DNA of 11,979 nucleotides from an uncultured Verrucomicrobiota bacterium (GCA_945487985.1 CALYTX010000017.1:1-11979); one strand, 5' to 3'. Positions 1 to 7,005 are shown, numbered from the stretch's first letter. The notes: generated by a model not told the origin, from the letters alone. Translations and numbers: made by a program.

Positions 1-22
1 CCCGCTATGAAAAACTCAGAGT

Positions 23-31
23 ATTATAGCA
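23..31 (-). promoter_or_regulatory. Extended -10 promoter for a leftward gene outside the window
   Basis: Read on the minus strand this is TGC followed by TATAAT, an extended -10 element. It sits about 10 bases past the stop of the HD-domain gene and points out of the left edge, so a new transcription unit probably begins near position 16. No convincing -35 hexamer is visible 16-18 bases upstream. The same TGNTATAAT arrangement precedes four other genes in this window, which strengthens the call. Confidence 0.55.
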
Positions 32-39
32 AAAATAAC

Positions 40-642
40 TCAACTCGTCTCGAGGATGCGCGCAGAAAGCCCATCGGCAGCTATGAGAATGGCCAGGAGC
101 GGACACCGTTCGCTCGCCTTGTTGAAGTTGGCACTGTCCTCTGGCGAGTCCGATAGCGACCAAGCATGCATGTGCCAGCGAATCGCCAACATTTCGTCCT
201 CCGTCAGATCCAAACCCCAGCGCAACAGCCGAATCACGCTCTTCTCGCCATGCCCCAGCGGGAACGAGCTATAGTCGACAGCATAACCCTCGTAATCTTC
301 CCACTTGCCGTTCACCTTGCGGTGCTTGATCTCCTTCTTGTAGACTTCAGCTTTGCAGACATCGTGCAAAAGCGATACCACGGCGACACTATCGTCCGCC
401 AACCGCGCTTCAAGTTGTGGACGCAACCTACACTGGAGAACTTTTATCAGCCTTGCTTCATCGTAAACATTGAGCGAATGCTGGCAAAGCCCACCCTCTT
501 CCGCCAAATGAAATCGCGTCGAAGCCGGCGCGGAAAAGAATCCGAGCGCTTCCAACCCGGCGAGCACCTCCTCCACCCCGCACTTGCCGGTAGCACGCAG
601 AATTTCGTAGAAGCGCTTCCTGTTGGCATCAACATCGATCAT
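40..642 (-). CDS. HD-domain protein, probable phosphohydrolase
   Basis: A complete 200-residue protein of the HD metal-dependent hydrolase superfamily. Candidate metal-site residues are His45, His55 (CQHSLNVY), the His93-Asp94 doublet in LLHDVCK, His131 (GHGEKS), His157 (IRWHMH) and Asp190 (AADGL). This order matches small standalone HD proteins often annotated simply as 'hydrolase'. The substrate is unknown; nucleotide or phosphate-ester hydrolysis is inference from the superfamily. There is no signal peptide or membrane segment, so it is probably cytoplasmic. The ATG start is supported by GGAGG at 650-654, seven bases upstream. It follows fabH by only 24 bases on the same strand, so the two are probably cotranscribed, but the pairing does not reveal its role. 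It ends about 10 bases before the next leftward promoter. Confidence 0.85.
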   Translation of the reverse strand: MIDVDANRKRFYEILRATGKCGVEEVLAGLEALGFFSAPASTRFHLAEEGGLCQHSLNVYDEARLIKVLQCRLRPQLEARLADDSVAVVSLLHDVCKAEVYKKEIKHRKVNGKWEDYEGYAVDYSSFPLGHGEKSVIRLLRWGLDLTEDEMLAIRWHMHAWSLSDSPEDSANFNKASERCPLLAILIAADGLSARILETS

Positions 643-666
643 CTGTCCGCCTCCGCCTCGGCCGAC

Positions 667-1674
667 CTACAACCAAGGCCAGACCGTCAACGCGCCGCCC
701 CAGGAAAGGCCGGCGCCAAAGGCGGAAAGCGCAATCAAATCGCCGTCTTTGAGCTCGCCAGAACGAACCGCGTGATCGAGAATAAACGGCACGGATGCCG
801 CGGACATGTTGCCGGTTTCGGCTATTGACATATAGAAGCGCCCGATAGGCAGACCAACACGCTTGGCAACCGCCTCAAGAATTCGCGCGTTGGCCTGATG
901 AGCGTACACCCGGGTCAATTCCTCCGGAGCGATTGAAGCGCGCTCGCAAAGCTTGCGGATTATTTCATCAAGCTTCTTTACCGCGAAGTTGAACACCGAG
1001 CGGCCGTTCATTTTCATAAACCCGACAGGCTGCATGGCGATTTCACCGACCGGCACCTTCGGCGGCTCGACACGGGAACCGCCCTCGCGGAGAATCGCCT
1101 GCCAGCCGTCGCCGTCAGACCCATGCAGTGAATGGTACTCGCGGACACCTGCCGGCGCCTCGGCAGCCTCCAGAACCACCGCGCCTGCACCGTCGCCGAA
1201 AAGGATCGAAACCGTGCGGTCGTTCCAGTCGACAGTTCGCGTCATCACTTCGCTCCCGACCACCAACACTTTCATCCCGGGATGCGCCAGCAGCCAGCAA
1301 CGCGCAGTTTCGAGCGCATAGACAAACCCCGAGCACGCCGCGGAAAGATCGAAAGCACCCGCATTGCGGCAGCCAAGCGCCGCCTGGATCAGGCTAGCGG
1401 TAGCGGGGAAAGTGCCAAAATCCGGCGATGACGTGGCGCAGAAAACCATGCCGATTTCCTCCGGCCTGGCGCCGGCCGAAGCCATAGCCGCCTCGCACGC
1501 CTTGATTCCCATCGTGGAGGAAGTCTCTTCCGGCGCTGCCCAATGGCGGGCGTGGATTCCGGAATGGGAGAAAATCCACTCGTCAGAAGTATCCAACCAC
1601 TTGGCCACCTCGTCGTTCGTCACCACCCTCTCCGGCAAATAGGAACCCGTGCCGGCAATTCTCACCCTCAACAT
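667..1674 (-). CDS. fabH: Beta-ketoacyl-ACP synthase III (FabH)
   Basis: FabH condenses acetyl-CoA (or another short acyl-CoA) with malonyl-ACP to start type II fatty-acid synthesis in the cytosol. The 335-residue product has the family's usual length. The catalytic triad is visible: Cys in AFDLSAACSGF (about residue 114), His in YAHQANARI and Asn in ETGNMSAASVP. The N-terminal GTGSYLPE and TSDEWI motifs and the FGDGAG loop are also present. Start choice: a TTG 27 bases upstream (1701) lies only 3 bases after the promoter -10 box and cannot be in the message. The ATG at 1674 has AAAGGA nine bases upstream. An oddity is SHSGI (His37) where the E. coli enzyme has TRTGI with Arg36 contacting CoA; Trp33 and the DR of DRTVSILFGDG are kept. 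It is the first gene of a probable two-gene unit with the HD protein. Confidence 0.95.
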   Translation of the reverse strand: MLRVRIAGTGSYLPERVVTNDEVAKWLDTSDEWIFSHSGIHARHWAAPEETSSTMGIKACEAAMASAGARPEEIGMVFCATSSPDFGTFPATASLIQAALGCRNAGAFDLSAACSGFVYALETARCWLLAHPGMKVLVVGSEVMTRTVDWNDRTVSILFGDGAGAVVLEAAEAPAGVREYHSLHGSDGDGWQAILREGGSRVEPPKVPVGEIAMQPVGFMKMNGRSVFNFAVKKLDEIIRKLCERASIAPEELTRVYAHQANARILEAVAKRVGLPIGRFYMSIAETGNMSAASVPFILDHAVRSGELKDGDLIALSAFGAGLSWGGALTVWPWL

Positions 1675-1683
1675 ATACCTCAT

Positions 1684-1689
1684 TCCTTT
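1684..1689 (-). promoter_or_regulatory. Ribosome binding site deciding the fabH start
   Basis: AAAGGA on the minus strand, nine bases before the ATG at 1674. Another ATG at 1683 begins just one base after this element, too close to use it. Together with the promoter position this selects the 335-residue FabH. Confidence 0.7.
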
Positions 1690-1704
1690 CAGCAAAACCA
1701 AGGA

Positions 1705-1713
1705 ATTATAGCA
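1705..1713 (-). promoter_or_regulatory. Extended -10 promoter of fabH
   Basis: On the minus strand this reads TGC-TATAAT. TTGAGC lies 18 bases upstream at 1729-1734 and matches four of six bases of the -35 consensus, overlapping the end of aroA. Transcription would begin near 1698, giving fabH a leader of roughly 24 bases that contains its AAAGGA site. The promoter is wedged between the aroA stop at 1717 and fabH. Confidence 0.7.
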
Positions 1714-1716
1714 AAT

Positions 1717-2826
1717 TCAGTCCTTAATGCTCAACCGTTTAAATTCTTCAAAGAACTGCGGATACGACTTTGCCGCGCACGCGATATTGTCAATTGCCAC
1801 CGGTTCTTGCGCTCTGGTAGCGCCAACGGCGATTGACATGGCGATACGGTGGTCGCCGAAACTGGAGAACGACCCTCCCTTGAGCAGACCCGCAGTTCCG
1901 GAAACGCTGAAATTATCCTTTCCGATTGAAACGGGGATGCCGAAACGCGAAAGCACCTCATGCATCGCCGCCACCCGGTCGGACTCCTTGAGGCGCAATC
2001 GTCCGATGCCGGTGAACGACACATTTGCCGGCGAACACGCCGCGGCAACCGTCAAGACCGGGAAACTGTCAGGAAATTCATTGACATCGATCGTCGCCGG
2101 TGAACCCTCTTCGACGCTCTTGGCAATTGTCGAGAGCGCCGCAACTATCCGCCGGTCGGGCTGCCGGGAAATCTCGCTCATGCCCCGAACCGCAATATCG
2201 TTTCCAATCGCATTTGCGGCGAACCAGAACGCCGCGCCCGACCAATCGCCCTCGGGCGCCGTCGATTCCAGCGGTCGATAGCGTTGGGAACCGGGCACAT
2301 CAAAACCATTGTCCACCGGCCGTATCTCGACGCCGGCGCTGCCGATAACATCGAGCGTCATCTCGACATAGCCGCGAGACGACAGCGGCGAAAGGAAGCG
2401 GATCTGCGAATCGCCCTTAAGCAGCGGTAGCGCAAACAGCAACCCCGTGACGAACTGCGACGAAACATTGCCTTCGATCTGGTGCAATCCGCTCTTCAAC
2501 CCGGAATACTCGATTGACGGACGCTCTGCGAGTCGCCCGGCCTTCTTGAAAACGGCTTTCTTCCCGAGCGCTGCCGCTACCGGCGCCATAAAGCGCATCG
2601 TCGAACCGCTTTCGCCGCAATCGAGCACCACCTCCTCCGCACCAGTCGCAAGCGCGCGCAGGCAACGCTTGGTGGCGATAACATCCTCGGCGTCGTTGGC
2701 ATCGTCCACCAGATACTCGCGTCCGCCCGCAAGAAAATCGGCGATAAGCAAGCGGTGCAGATGCGACTTCGACGCGGGCGGAACGGCAATGCCCCGACGC
2801 AGCCCTGGCAGGATAATCGCGCTCAT
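1717..2826 (-). CDS. aroA: 3-phosphoshikimate 1-carboxyvinyltransferase (EPSP synthase), compact form
   Basis: AroA transfers the enolpyruvyl group of PEP to shikimate-3-phosphate, the sixth shikimate-pathway step. Visible motifs in order are PASKSHLHR (residues 17-25), ESGSTMRF (72-79), the ERP motif (Arg102), SSQF (122-125), SRGYVEMT, EGDWSGAAF, PDSFP, RLKESDR, GDHRIAM and AAKSYPQFF. These hold counterparts of the E. coli Lys22, Arg27, Arg124, Gln171, Asp313, Lys340, Arg344, Arg386 and Lys411. The product is 369 residues, well below the usual 420-430. Arg102 and Ser122 are 20 residues apart, against about 45 between the matching E. coli residues, so one helix-strand unit of the N-terminal half appears to be missing. 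The reading frame is intact and the flanking motifs are good. The start ATG overlaps the aroKB stop (ATGA), with AGAGGT at 2834-2839, so translation is probably coupled. An open frame continues upstream, but only as aroKB in another frame. Confidence 0.93.
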   Translation of the reverse strand: MSAIILPGLRRGIAVPPASKSHLHRLLIADFLAGGREYLVDDANDAEDVIATKRCLRALATGAEEVVLDCGESGSTMRFMAPVAAALGKKAVFKKAGRLAERPSIEYSGLKSGLHQIEGNVSSQFVTGLLFALPLLKGDSQIRFLSPLSSRGYVEMTLDVIGSAGVEIRPVDNGFDVPGSQRYRPLESTAPEGDWSGAAFWFAANAIGNDIAVRGMSEISRQPDRRIVAALSTIAKSVEEGSPATIDVNEFPDSFPVLTVAAACSPANVSFTGIGRLRLKESDRVAAMHEVLSRFGIPVSIGKDNFSVSGTAGLLKGGSFSSFGDHRIAMSIAVGATRAQEPVAIDNIACAAKSYPQFFEEFKRLSIKD

Positions 2827-4232
2827 GAGAGCGACCTCTCCATCGTGTCGCCGGCGAGCGTCACCTTCACGCTCCGCACGTCGCCCCAGCCGCAAGGGAG
2901 CGCAAAATCGACGATCCCGCCGCGAAGTTTCTTCTTGTCGCCCCGCATCGCCGCGACCAAGCTCGCCTCGTCCATCTCCGCCGGGATTGCCACCGGCAGC
3001 CCAGCATCGCCGAATTTGGCGGCCAACTCTTGCGGCCACGACTCCTGCGCCAGACCGAAGCGAACGGCAAGTTTCGCCTCCGCCACACAGCCGATGGCCA
3101 CCGCCGAGCCGTGCGCAAGACGGTAGCCTGAAAGCATTTCAACCGCATGACCGATCGTGTGGCCGCAGTTCAGCAACATCCGCCGGCCGAGTTTCTCGCA
3201 AGGGTCTTCGCGCACAATCCCAACCTTGACCATGAGATTGGCGGCTATTTCCTTCGCCGTGGGAACTGCGCCGGCAATGCCTGGAATGCCGCCAATAATT
3301 TCATGCTTTATCATTTCCGCGCGCCCTTCCGCCAATACCGCCGCGGGCAGCGTGGTGAGAAAAGCAGAATCCACAACCACCAACTTCGGCGAATGGAACG
3401 CGCCGGCGAGATTCTTGCCTTCAGGAAGATCGCATCCAGTTTTGCCGCCAGTGGACGCATCGACCATCGACAAGAGCGTGGTTGGGAAATTGACCCAGTC
3501 GATGCCGCGCATCCACGTTGCCGCGGCGAAGCCCGCAAGATCGCCCGTAACGCCGCCGCCGAGCGCGGCCAGCGTATCGCCGCGTCCCAGCCCCGCCGCC
3601 GCCAGCGCGTGCCAGAGCTCGACGATCGTGGCAGGGGTCTTGTGCTCTTCGCCGGCAGGTATCGTCGCCATCGGCGATCCAAACTGCCGCGAATAGAGCG
3701 CGGACACGTTGCTGTCGCTCACCACGGGATAGCCGGCAATCAACGCGCGCGCAATGCCGGTGCCGACCACCACAAGCGAATCGCCGCAAGCCTCGAATGA
3801 AGCGGCTATGCGGTTGGGGAACGAACCGTAGTGCGGCGCGCGCTCGCGCGCCTTGTTGCCGAGCGGACGACTCCCGGCCGCCGAGCCTATGCGCCGCGCA
3901 AGTTCCGCATCGTCGGGCGCGTCGAGGCAAAAGACCGTCCCAGAGGCTTCAGCGAGAGCGCGATTCGAATCCCGCAGCAGCGTGCCGCCGCCGAGCGCGA
4001 CCACCTTGTCCTCGCGATCGGCGGACACTACGGCCGCCAAGGTGTCGGCTTCGATATCGCGAAAAGATTTCTCGCCGTCGGCAGCGAATATATCGGGAAT
4101 CGATCGCCCGGTGCGCGCAACAATCTGCGCGTCCAAATCGACAAAACTAGCATCGAGACGGCGGGCGAGTTTTGCGCCAAGAGTGGTTTTCCCAGAGGCG
4201 GGCGCGCCGTAGAGGAATATTGTTTTGGCCAT
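2823..4232 (-). CDS. aroKB: Bifunctional shikimate kinase / 3-dehydroquinate synthase fusion
   Basis: One 469-residue polypeptide carries two shikimate-pathway enzymes. Residues 1 to about 150 are shikimate kinase (AroK, step 5): P-loop GAPASGKT at 9-16, Asp34 in VDLDAQI, Arg58 in GEKSFRDIE, GGG at 81-83 and Arg122 in the lid motif RPLGNK. Residues from about 152 onward are 3-dehydroquinate synthase (AroB, step 2): SDSNV near 172, GGGVTGDLAGF for NAD, FPTTLLSMVDASTGGKTG, and metal ligands in AEMIKHEII (Glu), NCGHTIGHA (His) and AHGSAVAIG (His). The AroB part is about 320 residues, shorter than the usual 350-360, mainly through a trimmed N-terminus and middle. A kinase-first AroKB fusion is known from Thermotoga maritima. 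The gene starts 14 bases after the pyrophosphatase with only a weak GAAG ribosome site, and overlaps aroA by four bases. All key residues are present, so both activities are expected. Confidence 0.95.
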   Translation of the reverse strand: MAKTIFLYGAPASGKTTLGAKLARRLDASFVDLDAQIVARTGRSIPDIFAADGEKSFRDIEADTLAAVVSADREDKVVALGGGTLLRDSNRALAEASGTVFCLDAPDDAELARRIGSAAGSRPLGNKARERAPHYGSFPNRIAASFEACGDSLVVVGTGIARALIAGYPVVSDSNVSALYSRQFGSPMATIPAGEEHKTPATIVELWHALAAAGLGRGDTLAALGGGVTGDLAGFAAATWMRGIDWVNFPTTLLSMVDASTGGKTGCDLPEGKNLAGAFHSPKLVVVDSAFLTTLPAAVLAEGRAEMIKHEIIGGIPGIAGAVPTAKEIAANLMVKVGIVREDPCEKLGRRMLLNCGHTIGHAVEMLSGYRLAHGSAVAIGCVAEAKLAVRFGLAQESWPQELAAKFGDAGLPVAIPAEMDEASLVAAMRGDKKKLRGGIVDFALPCGWGDVRSVKVTLAGDTMERSLS

Positions 4233-4246
4233 CGTATCTTCGTTTT

Positions 4247-5530
4247 TCAGCCGAGTGCGGCGATGATTTCTGGAAGAAGCTGTTTTTTACGGGAAAGCAC
4301 CCCGGGCATCTTGAGAATGCCGCCGCCGCCTTTGCGGTAGGGCAACGCGCGGCGGACCGATTCGAGCCCGCGGTACAGCAGCTCCGAATTTCCGCGCACC
4401 GGGTCGGTTACCATCAGCGCCATGAAATCGAGAGAATTGGACTTGATGGCCCGGTCCATGGCGGCGGCAAGCTCCTCGATATGCTGATGGAAAAACTCGA
4501 GATTGGTCTCTTCGATCTGCGCGAGCATAAACTTGCGCCCAGCCTCGTTGTAGACCTTGGCGTCGCTCTGTAGCGCCTGGTCCGCATCCATCGACTGGAG
4601 CGGCGACGAAATCGCCGCCATGCCATCCATCACCGCCTCGGCCGATTCGCCGGAGATCTTTTCGAGCCACGAACACATCGACCGGTCGGCATCGGTGGTC
4701 GTTGGCGACTGGAACATCAGCGTGTCGGAAACGATGCCGGCAATCAATACGCCGGCCACCTCGCGCGTGGGACGCTCGCCCGCCGCACGGTACATGCGCG
4801 CCACCAGGGTACAGGTCGAGCCAACAACGTCGGCCGTGTAGCGGATAGGCTCCTTGGTGGCGGCAAAGGCGATGCGGTGGTGATCCACAACCTCGATCAC
4901 CGGAACCTCGTCCACGCCTGGAATGCCCTGCTCGGACTCATTGTGATCGACGAGAATAATCCGGAACGGCGGTTCTTCGGCGAAGGCGCTTTTGAGCACC
5001 GTGCCTAAAAGCCGACCCGCTTCGTCCACTACCGGAAAGTGGTTGTGCGGATTGCGGATCGCCGAAGTGCGAATATCGTGGACCGGATCGTTCTCGTTGA
5101 GAACCTGCGCGCACTTGTGCAGCGGCGCCCTGGCCGTTGGAATCGTCACATCGCCCTTGGTGAGAAAGAAATTGAGCAGCTTCGCCGGCGAAAGCATGCC
5201 CAGGAAAGAACCATCGCGCGCGCGAACCGGCAGCGAGGATTGTCCGCTCGCTTCCAGCTGGCGCAACGCGTCCACAAGCGATGTTTCCGCCTCAATAACC
5301 GGAACGCCGTGGTCGATAAGATGGCGCACACGCACATAGACATCGCGCTTGACCCGCGGCGGTGTAAGGCCGTAGTGCTCGAAAACCCATTTCGCCTTCG
5401 CGGGCAGGCGTCCGGCGCAAATCGCCTCCACGTCCGCCATGCCGGTTCTGCGGCGGAGATCGGCCAGCGCGTATGCGCTCATGACCGAATCAGTATCGGG
5501 GTTGCGATGTCCGCAAATATATGTCTTCAT
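4247..5530 (-). CDS. Manganese-dependent inorganic pyrophosphatase with CBS domains (DHH family II)
   Basis: This enzyme hydrolyses cytosolic pyrophosphate to phosphate and so pulls biosynthetic reactions forward. The 427-residue product has CGHRNPDTDS at residues 6-15, two CBS domains at roughly 65-190, VDHN at 194-197, VDHH at 215-218, a later SDT motif, and a C-terminal DHHA2 domain ending in the substrate-binding SRKKQ motif (413-417). There is no DRTGG domain between the CBS repeats, unlike the roughly 550-residue clostridial versions. Characterised CBS-pyrophosphatases are controlled by adenine nucleotides, so the same is expected here. The ATG at 5530 begins the conserved KTYICGHRNPD sequence. 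A longer open frame upstream overlaps the preceding gene and is not coding. No Shine-Dalgarno site precedes the ATG; instead a TATAAT box lies 10 bases away. It leads the block with aroKB and aroA. Confidence 0.95.
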   Translation of the reverse strand: MKTYICGHRNPDTDSVMSAYALADLRRRTGMADVEAICAGRLPAKAKWVFEHYGLTPPRVKRDVYVRVRHLIDHGVPVIEAETSLVDALRQLEASGQSSLPVRARDGSFLGMLSPAKLLNFFLTKGDVTIPTARAPLHKCAQVLNENDPVHDIRTSAIRNPHNHFPVVDEAGRLLGTVLKSAFAEEPPFRIILVDHNESEQGIPGVDEVPVIEVVDHHRIAFAATKEPIRYTADVVGSTCTLVARMYRAAGERPTREVAGVLIAGIVSDTLMFQSPTTTDADRSMCSWLEKISGESAEAVMDGMAAISSPLQSMDADQALQSDAKVYNEAGRKFMLAQIEETNLEFFHQHIEELAAAMDRAIKSNSLDFMALMVTDPVRGNSELLYRGLESVRRALPYRKGGGGILKMPGVLSRKKQLLPEIIAALG

Positions 5531-5540
5531 AAGCCCACGT

Positions 5541-5549
5541 ATTATACCA
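5541..5549 (-). promoter_or_regulatory. Extended -10 promoter of the pyrophosphatase-aro block, leaderless geometry
   Basis: Minus-strand TGG-TATAAT, followed by exactly 10 bases and then the pyrophosphatase ATG at 5530. With initiation about seven bases past the -10 box, the message would have a leader of about 0-4 bases. The TATAAT also contains the TAA stop codon (5542-5544) of the upstream gene. No clear -35 box is visible. Confidence 0.65.
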
Positions 5550-6000
5550 CGGATGAAGCGGACGATGTTGACGGCCCGTCGCCGGCGGACATTTCGTCGA
5601 GAATCTTCGCCGAGAGTTTCACCATCTCCACGCAGGGACGCTTGCGGTAATATTGCTCGGTTCTCGGCTCGCTCACTCCGCCCCGGGTGACATTCAGGCC
5701 GGCGAGCAGATCGCGGCAGACAATCGAGCCGCACTCCGCCTTGAACCGGCGAATAAACTCTTGCACTTGCGGGTACACAACATCCTTGTCGGCTCCGTGC
5801 CGGAGCCCCAACACCATTGCCGCTCCCGTGACTGTTCCGCAAACCTCGCGCTCGCGCCCGACGCCGCCGCCGAGTCCGCAAGCGATTCTGCCGGCAAGTT
5901 CCGGATCGAGCCCGAAATCGCCGGCAAAAGCGTCCAACACCGCCTGCGAACAGTTTTTTCCGTTCTTAAAAGCGGCTTCAGCCTTTTCCGAATGTGTCAT
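5542..6000 (-). CDS. C_GCAxxG_C_C family protein (putative redox-active)
   Basis: A 152-residue cytoplasmic protein of the C_GCAxxG_C_C family, which is thought to be redox- or metal-linked but whose biochemical role is not established. Conserved features are the N-terminal GKNCSQAVLDAF segment (Cys17), the glycine-rich CGLGGGVGR (Cys41), VCGTVTGAAMVLGL (Cys54, the family signature with Thr in place of Ala), and Cys90, Cys95 and Cys123. The start is supported by AAAGGAG at 6007-6013, six bases upstream and inside the preceding gene. The first 23 bases overlap the DUF167 gene, so the two are translationally linked. The last 15 or so residues are a low-complexity Ser/Ala-rich tail, and the stop codon lies inside the TATAAT box of the next gene's promoter. 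Confidence 0.88.
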   Translation of the reverse strand: MTHSEKAEAAFKNGKNCSQAVLDAFAGDFGLDPELAGRIACGLGGGVGREREVCGTVTGAAMVLGLRHGADKDVVYPQVQEFIRRFKAECGSIVCRDLLAGLNVTRGGVSEPRTEQYYRKRPCVEMVKLSAKILDEMSAGDGPSTSSASSVV

Positions 6001-6280
6001 TGAGCACTCCTTTCACCTTCTCGGCCACGACCCCGAGCAGCAATATGCGTTTCGTTTTCGAAGTCTCGCCCGATTTGAGAACAACCCTCGACTTGGGCAG
6101 ACCGAAGGCGTCGGCGACAGTCTCGACCAGCTCCCGGTTGGCCTTGCCGTCCACAGGGGCGGATCGGATGCGGATCTTGACCGCATCGCCGAGAATTCCA
6201 TCGATCCCGGCTTTCGACGAGCGCGGTTGCGCTCTCACATTGATTACCACGCCATCGGCGGTTTCAGCGAAAAAGGCCAT
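5978..6280 (-). CDS. DUF167 (YggU family) protein
   Basis: A 100-residue protein of the DUF167/YggU family, widespread small proteins of unknown function. The core signature is VKIRIRSAPVDGKANREL, followed by LPKSRVVLKSGETSKTKR, both typical of the family. No catalytic role can be assigned. The ATG at 6280 is preferred over one 18 bases upstream because a strong AAGGAGG lies six bases before it and the homologous region begins right after it. It overlaps the end of the pseudouridine synthase gene by 17 bases and the start of the C_GCAxxG_C_C gene by 23 bases, which indicates a tightly coupled three-gene unit. Confidence 0.88.
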   Translation of the reverse strand: MAFFAETADGVVINVRAQPRSSKAGIDGILGDAVKIRIRSAPVDGKANRELVETVADAFGLPKSRVVLKSGETSKTKRILLLGVVAEKVKGVLNDTFGKG

Positions 6281-6986
6281 CCAGCTCCTCCTTCGCAAGC
6301 TCGCGCCAGGCTCCCGGCGGCAGATTTTCCGGCAGCCGAAACGACCCGACCGCGACCCTTTTGAGCGAAAGCACGACCAGATGCGCCGCCGAGCACATAT
6401 AGCGAATTTGGCGCTTGCGCCCTTCCCGCAGACGAAACTCGAGCGTGGTCACGTTCCGTTCGGCGGGTTTGAGCACTTTGACCGGCGTCGGACGGATCAC
6501 ATAGCCGTCGGGCATTTGCAGCGCGCTGCGCAGAATCGCCAGTTTTTCGTCACTCCACCGCCCGGCGACCTCGACGACATAGGTTTTTTCATGCCCGAAA
6601 CGCGGATGCGTAAGTCGGTTGACGAGGTCGCCGTCGCTGCTCATCAACAGCAACCCCTCGGAATCCTTATCAAGCCTCCCAACCGGCACGACGCGCGCGG
6701 GAACCCCGCGCACGAGATCGGCCACGGTCTTTCCGCCGAACGGATCGCTCATCGTAGAAAGAACGCCTGCTGGCTTGTTCAGCACAATCGTCAGCCTGCG
6801 CTCCGGCGGCGGCAACGGACGCCCGTCGATGCAAATCTGCGCCCGTTCGGGGTCGAATCGCTCGCATGCGCGCGTCACTGTCACGCCATCCACCGTTACG
6901 CGCCCCGCCTCGACAAGCGCAGACGCCTTGCGACGGGACGCGAATCCCGCGCGGGCGATAATGTTCTGAAGTCGTTCCTCTGCCAT
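6264..6986 (-). CDS. rRNA pseudouridine synthase, RsuA/RluB family
   Basis: This enzyme isomerises a specific uridine in ribosomal RNA to pseudouridine. The 240-residue product has an N-terminal S4 RNA-binding domain (about residues 1-50, RLQNIIARAGFASRRKA), the KPAGVLST segment, the catalytic motif GRLDKDSEGLLL with Asp106, and the late motif EGRKRQIRYM. Overall it looks closest to RluB (23S U2605 in E. coli), but RsuA, RluE and RluF share these motifs, so the target site is uncertain and no symbol is given. The ATG at 6986 is the natural start of the S4 domain and lies 10 bases after a TATAAT box with no Shine-Dalgarno site between them. It heads the block with the DUF167 and C_GCAxxG_C_C genes and is divergent from hisHF. 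Confidence 0.93.
   Translation of the reverse strand: MAEERLQNIIARAGFASRRKASALVEAGRVTVDGVTVTRACERFDPERAQICIDGRPLPPPERRLTIVLNKPAGVLSTMSDPFGGKTVADLVRGVPARVVPVGRLDKDSEGLLLMSSDGDLVNRLTHPRFGHEKTYVVEVAGRWSDEKLAILRSALQMPDGYVIRPTPVKVLKPAERNVTTLEFRLREGRKRQIRYMCSAAHLVVLSLKRVAVGSFRLPENLPPGAWRELAKEELDGLFR
6287..6293 (-). promoter_or_regulatory. Strong ribosome binding site for the DUF167 gene
   Basis: AAGGAGG on the minus strand, six bases before the ATG at 6280, lying within the 3' end of the pseudouridine synthase gene. It selects the 100-residue form over a 106-residue form. Confidence 0.75.
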
Positions 6987-6996
6987 TTACCAGCGT

Positions 6997-7005
6997 ATTA
7001 TACCA
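6997..7005 (-). promoter_or_regulatory. Extended -10 promoter of the pseudouridine synthase block, leaderless geometry
   Basis: Minus-strand TGG-TATAAT followed by ACG and then, after 10 bases in total, the ATG at 6986. The element and its spacing match the pyrophosphatase promoter. Initiation about seven bases downstream of the box would leave a leader of only a few bases. No -35 match is seen. Confidence 0.65.

Noticed and set aside
32..60. Intrinsic terminator after the HD-domain gene
   Set aside because: On the minus strand CTCG-AGA-CGAG is followed by a T-rich stretch, but a 4-bp stem with three-base loop is too weak to call.
1675..1701. Longer fabH starting at TTG 1701
   Set aside because: The TTG is 3 bases after the -10 box and would not be in the transcript; the added residues are not FabH-like and have no ribosome site.
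2827..3039. Open upstream extension of aroA (would give 440 residues)
   Set aside because: It lies inside the aroKB coding region in another frame, gives Arg-rich sequence unlike AroA, and the conserved N-terminus begins at the ATGA overlap with a good ribosome site. The missing residues of AroA are internal, so the extension does not restore them.
5531..5881. Open upstream extension of the pyrophosphatase (would give 544 residues)
   Set aside because: It overlaps the C_GCAxxG_C_C gene in a different frame, runs through the TATAAT box, and is not similar to any DHH or CBS domain.
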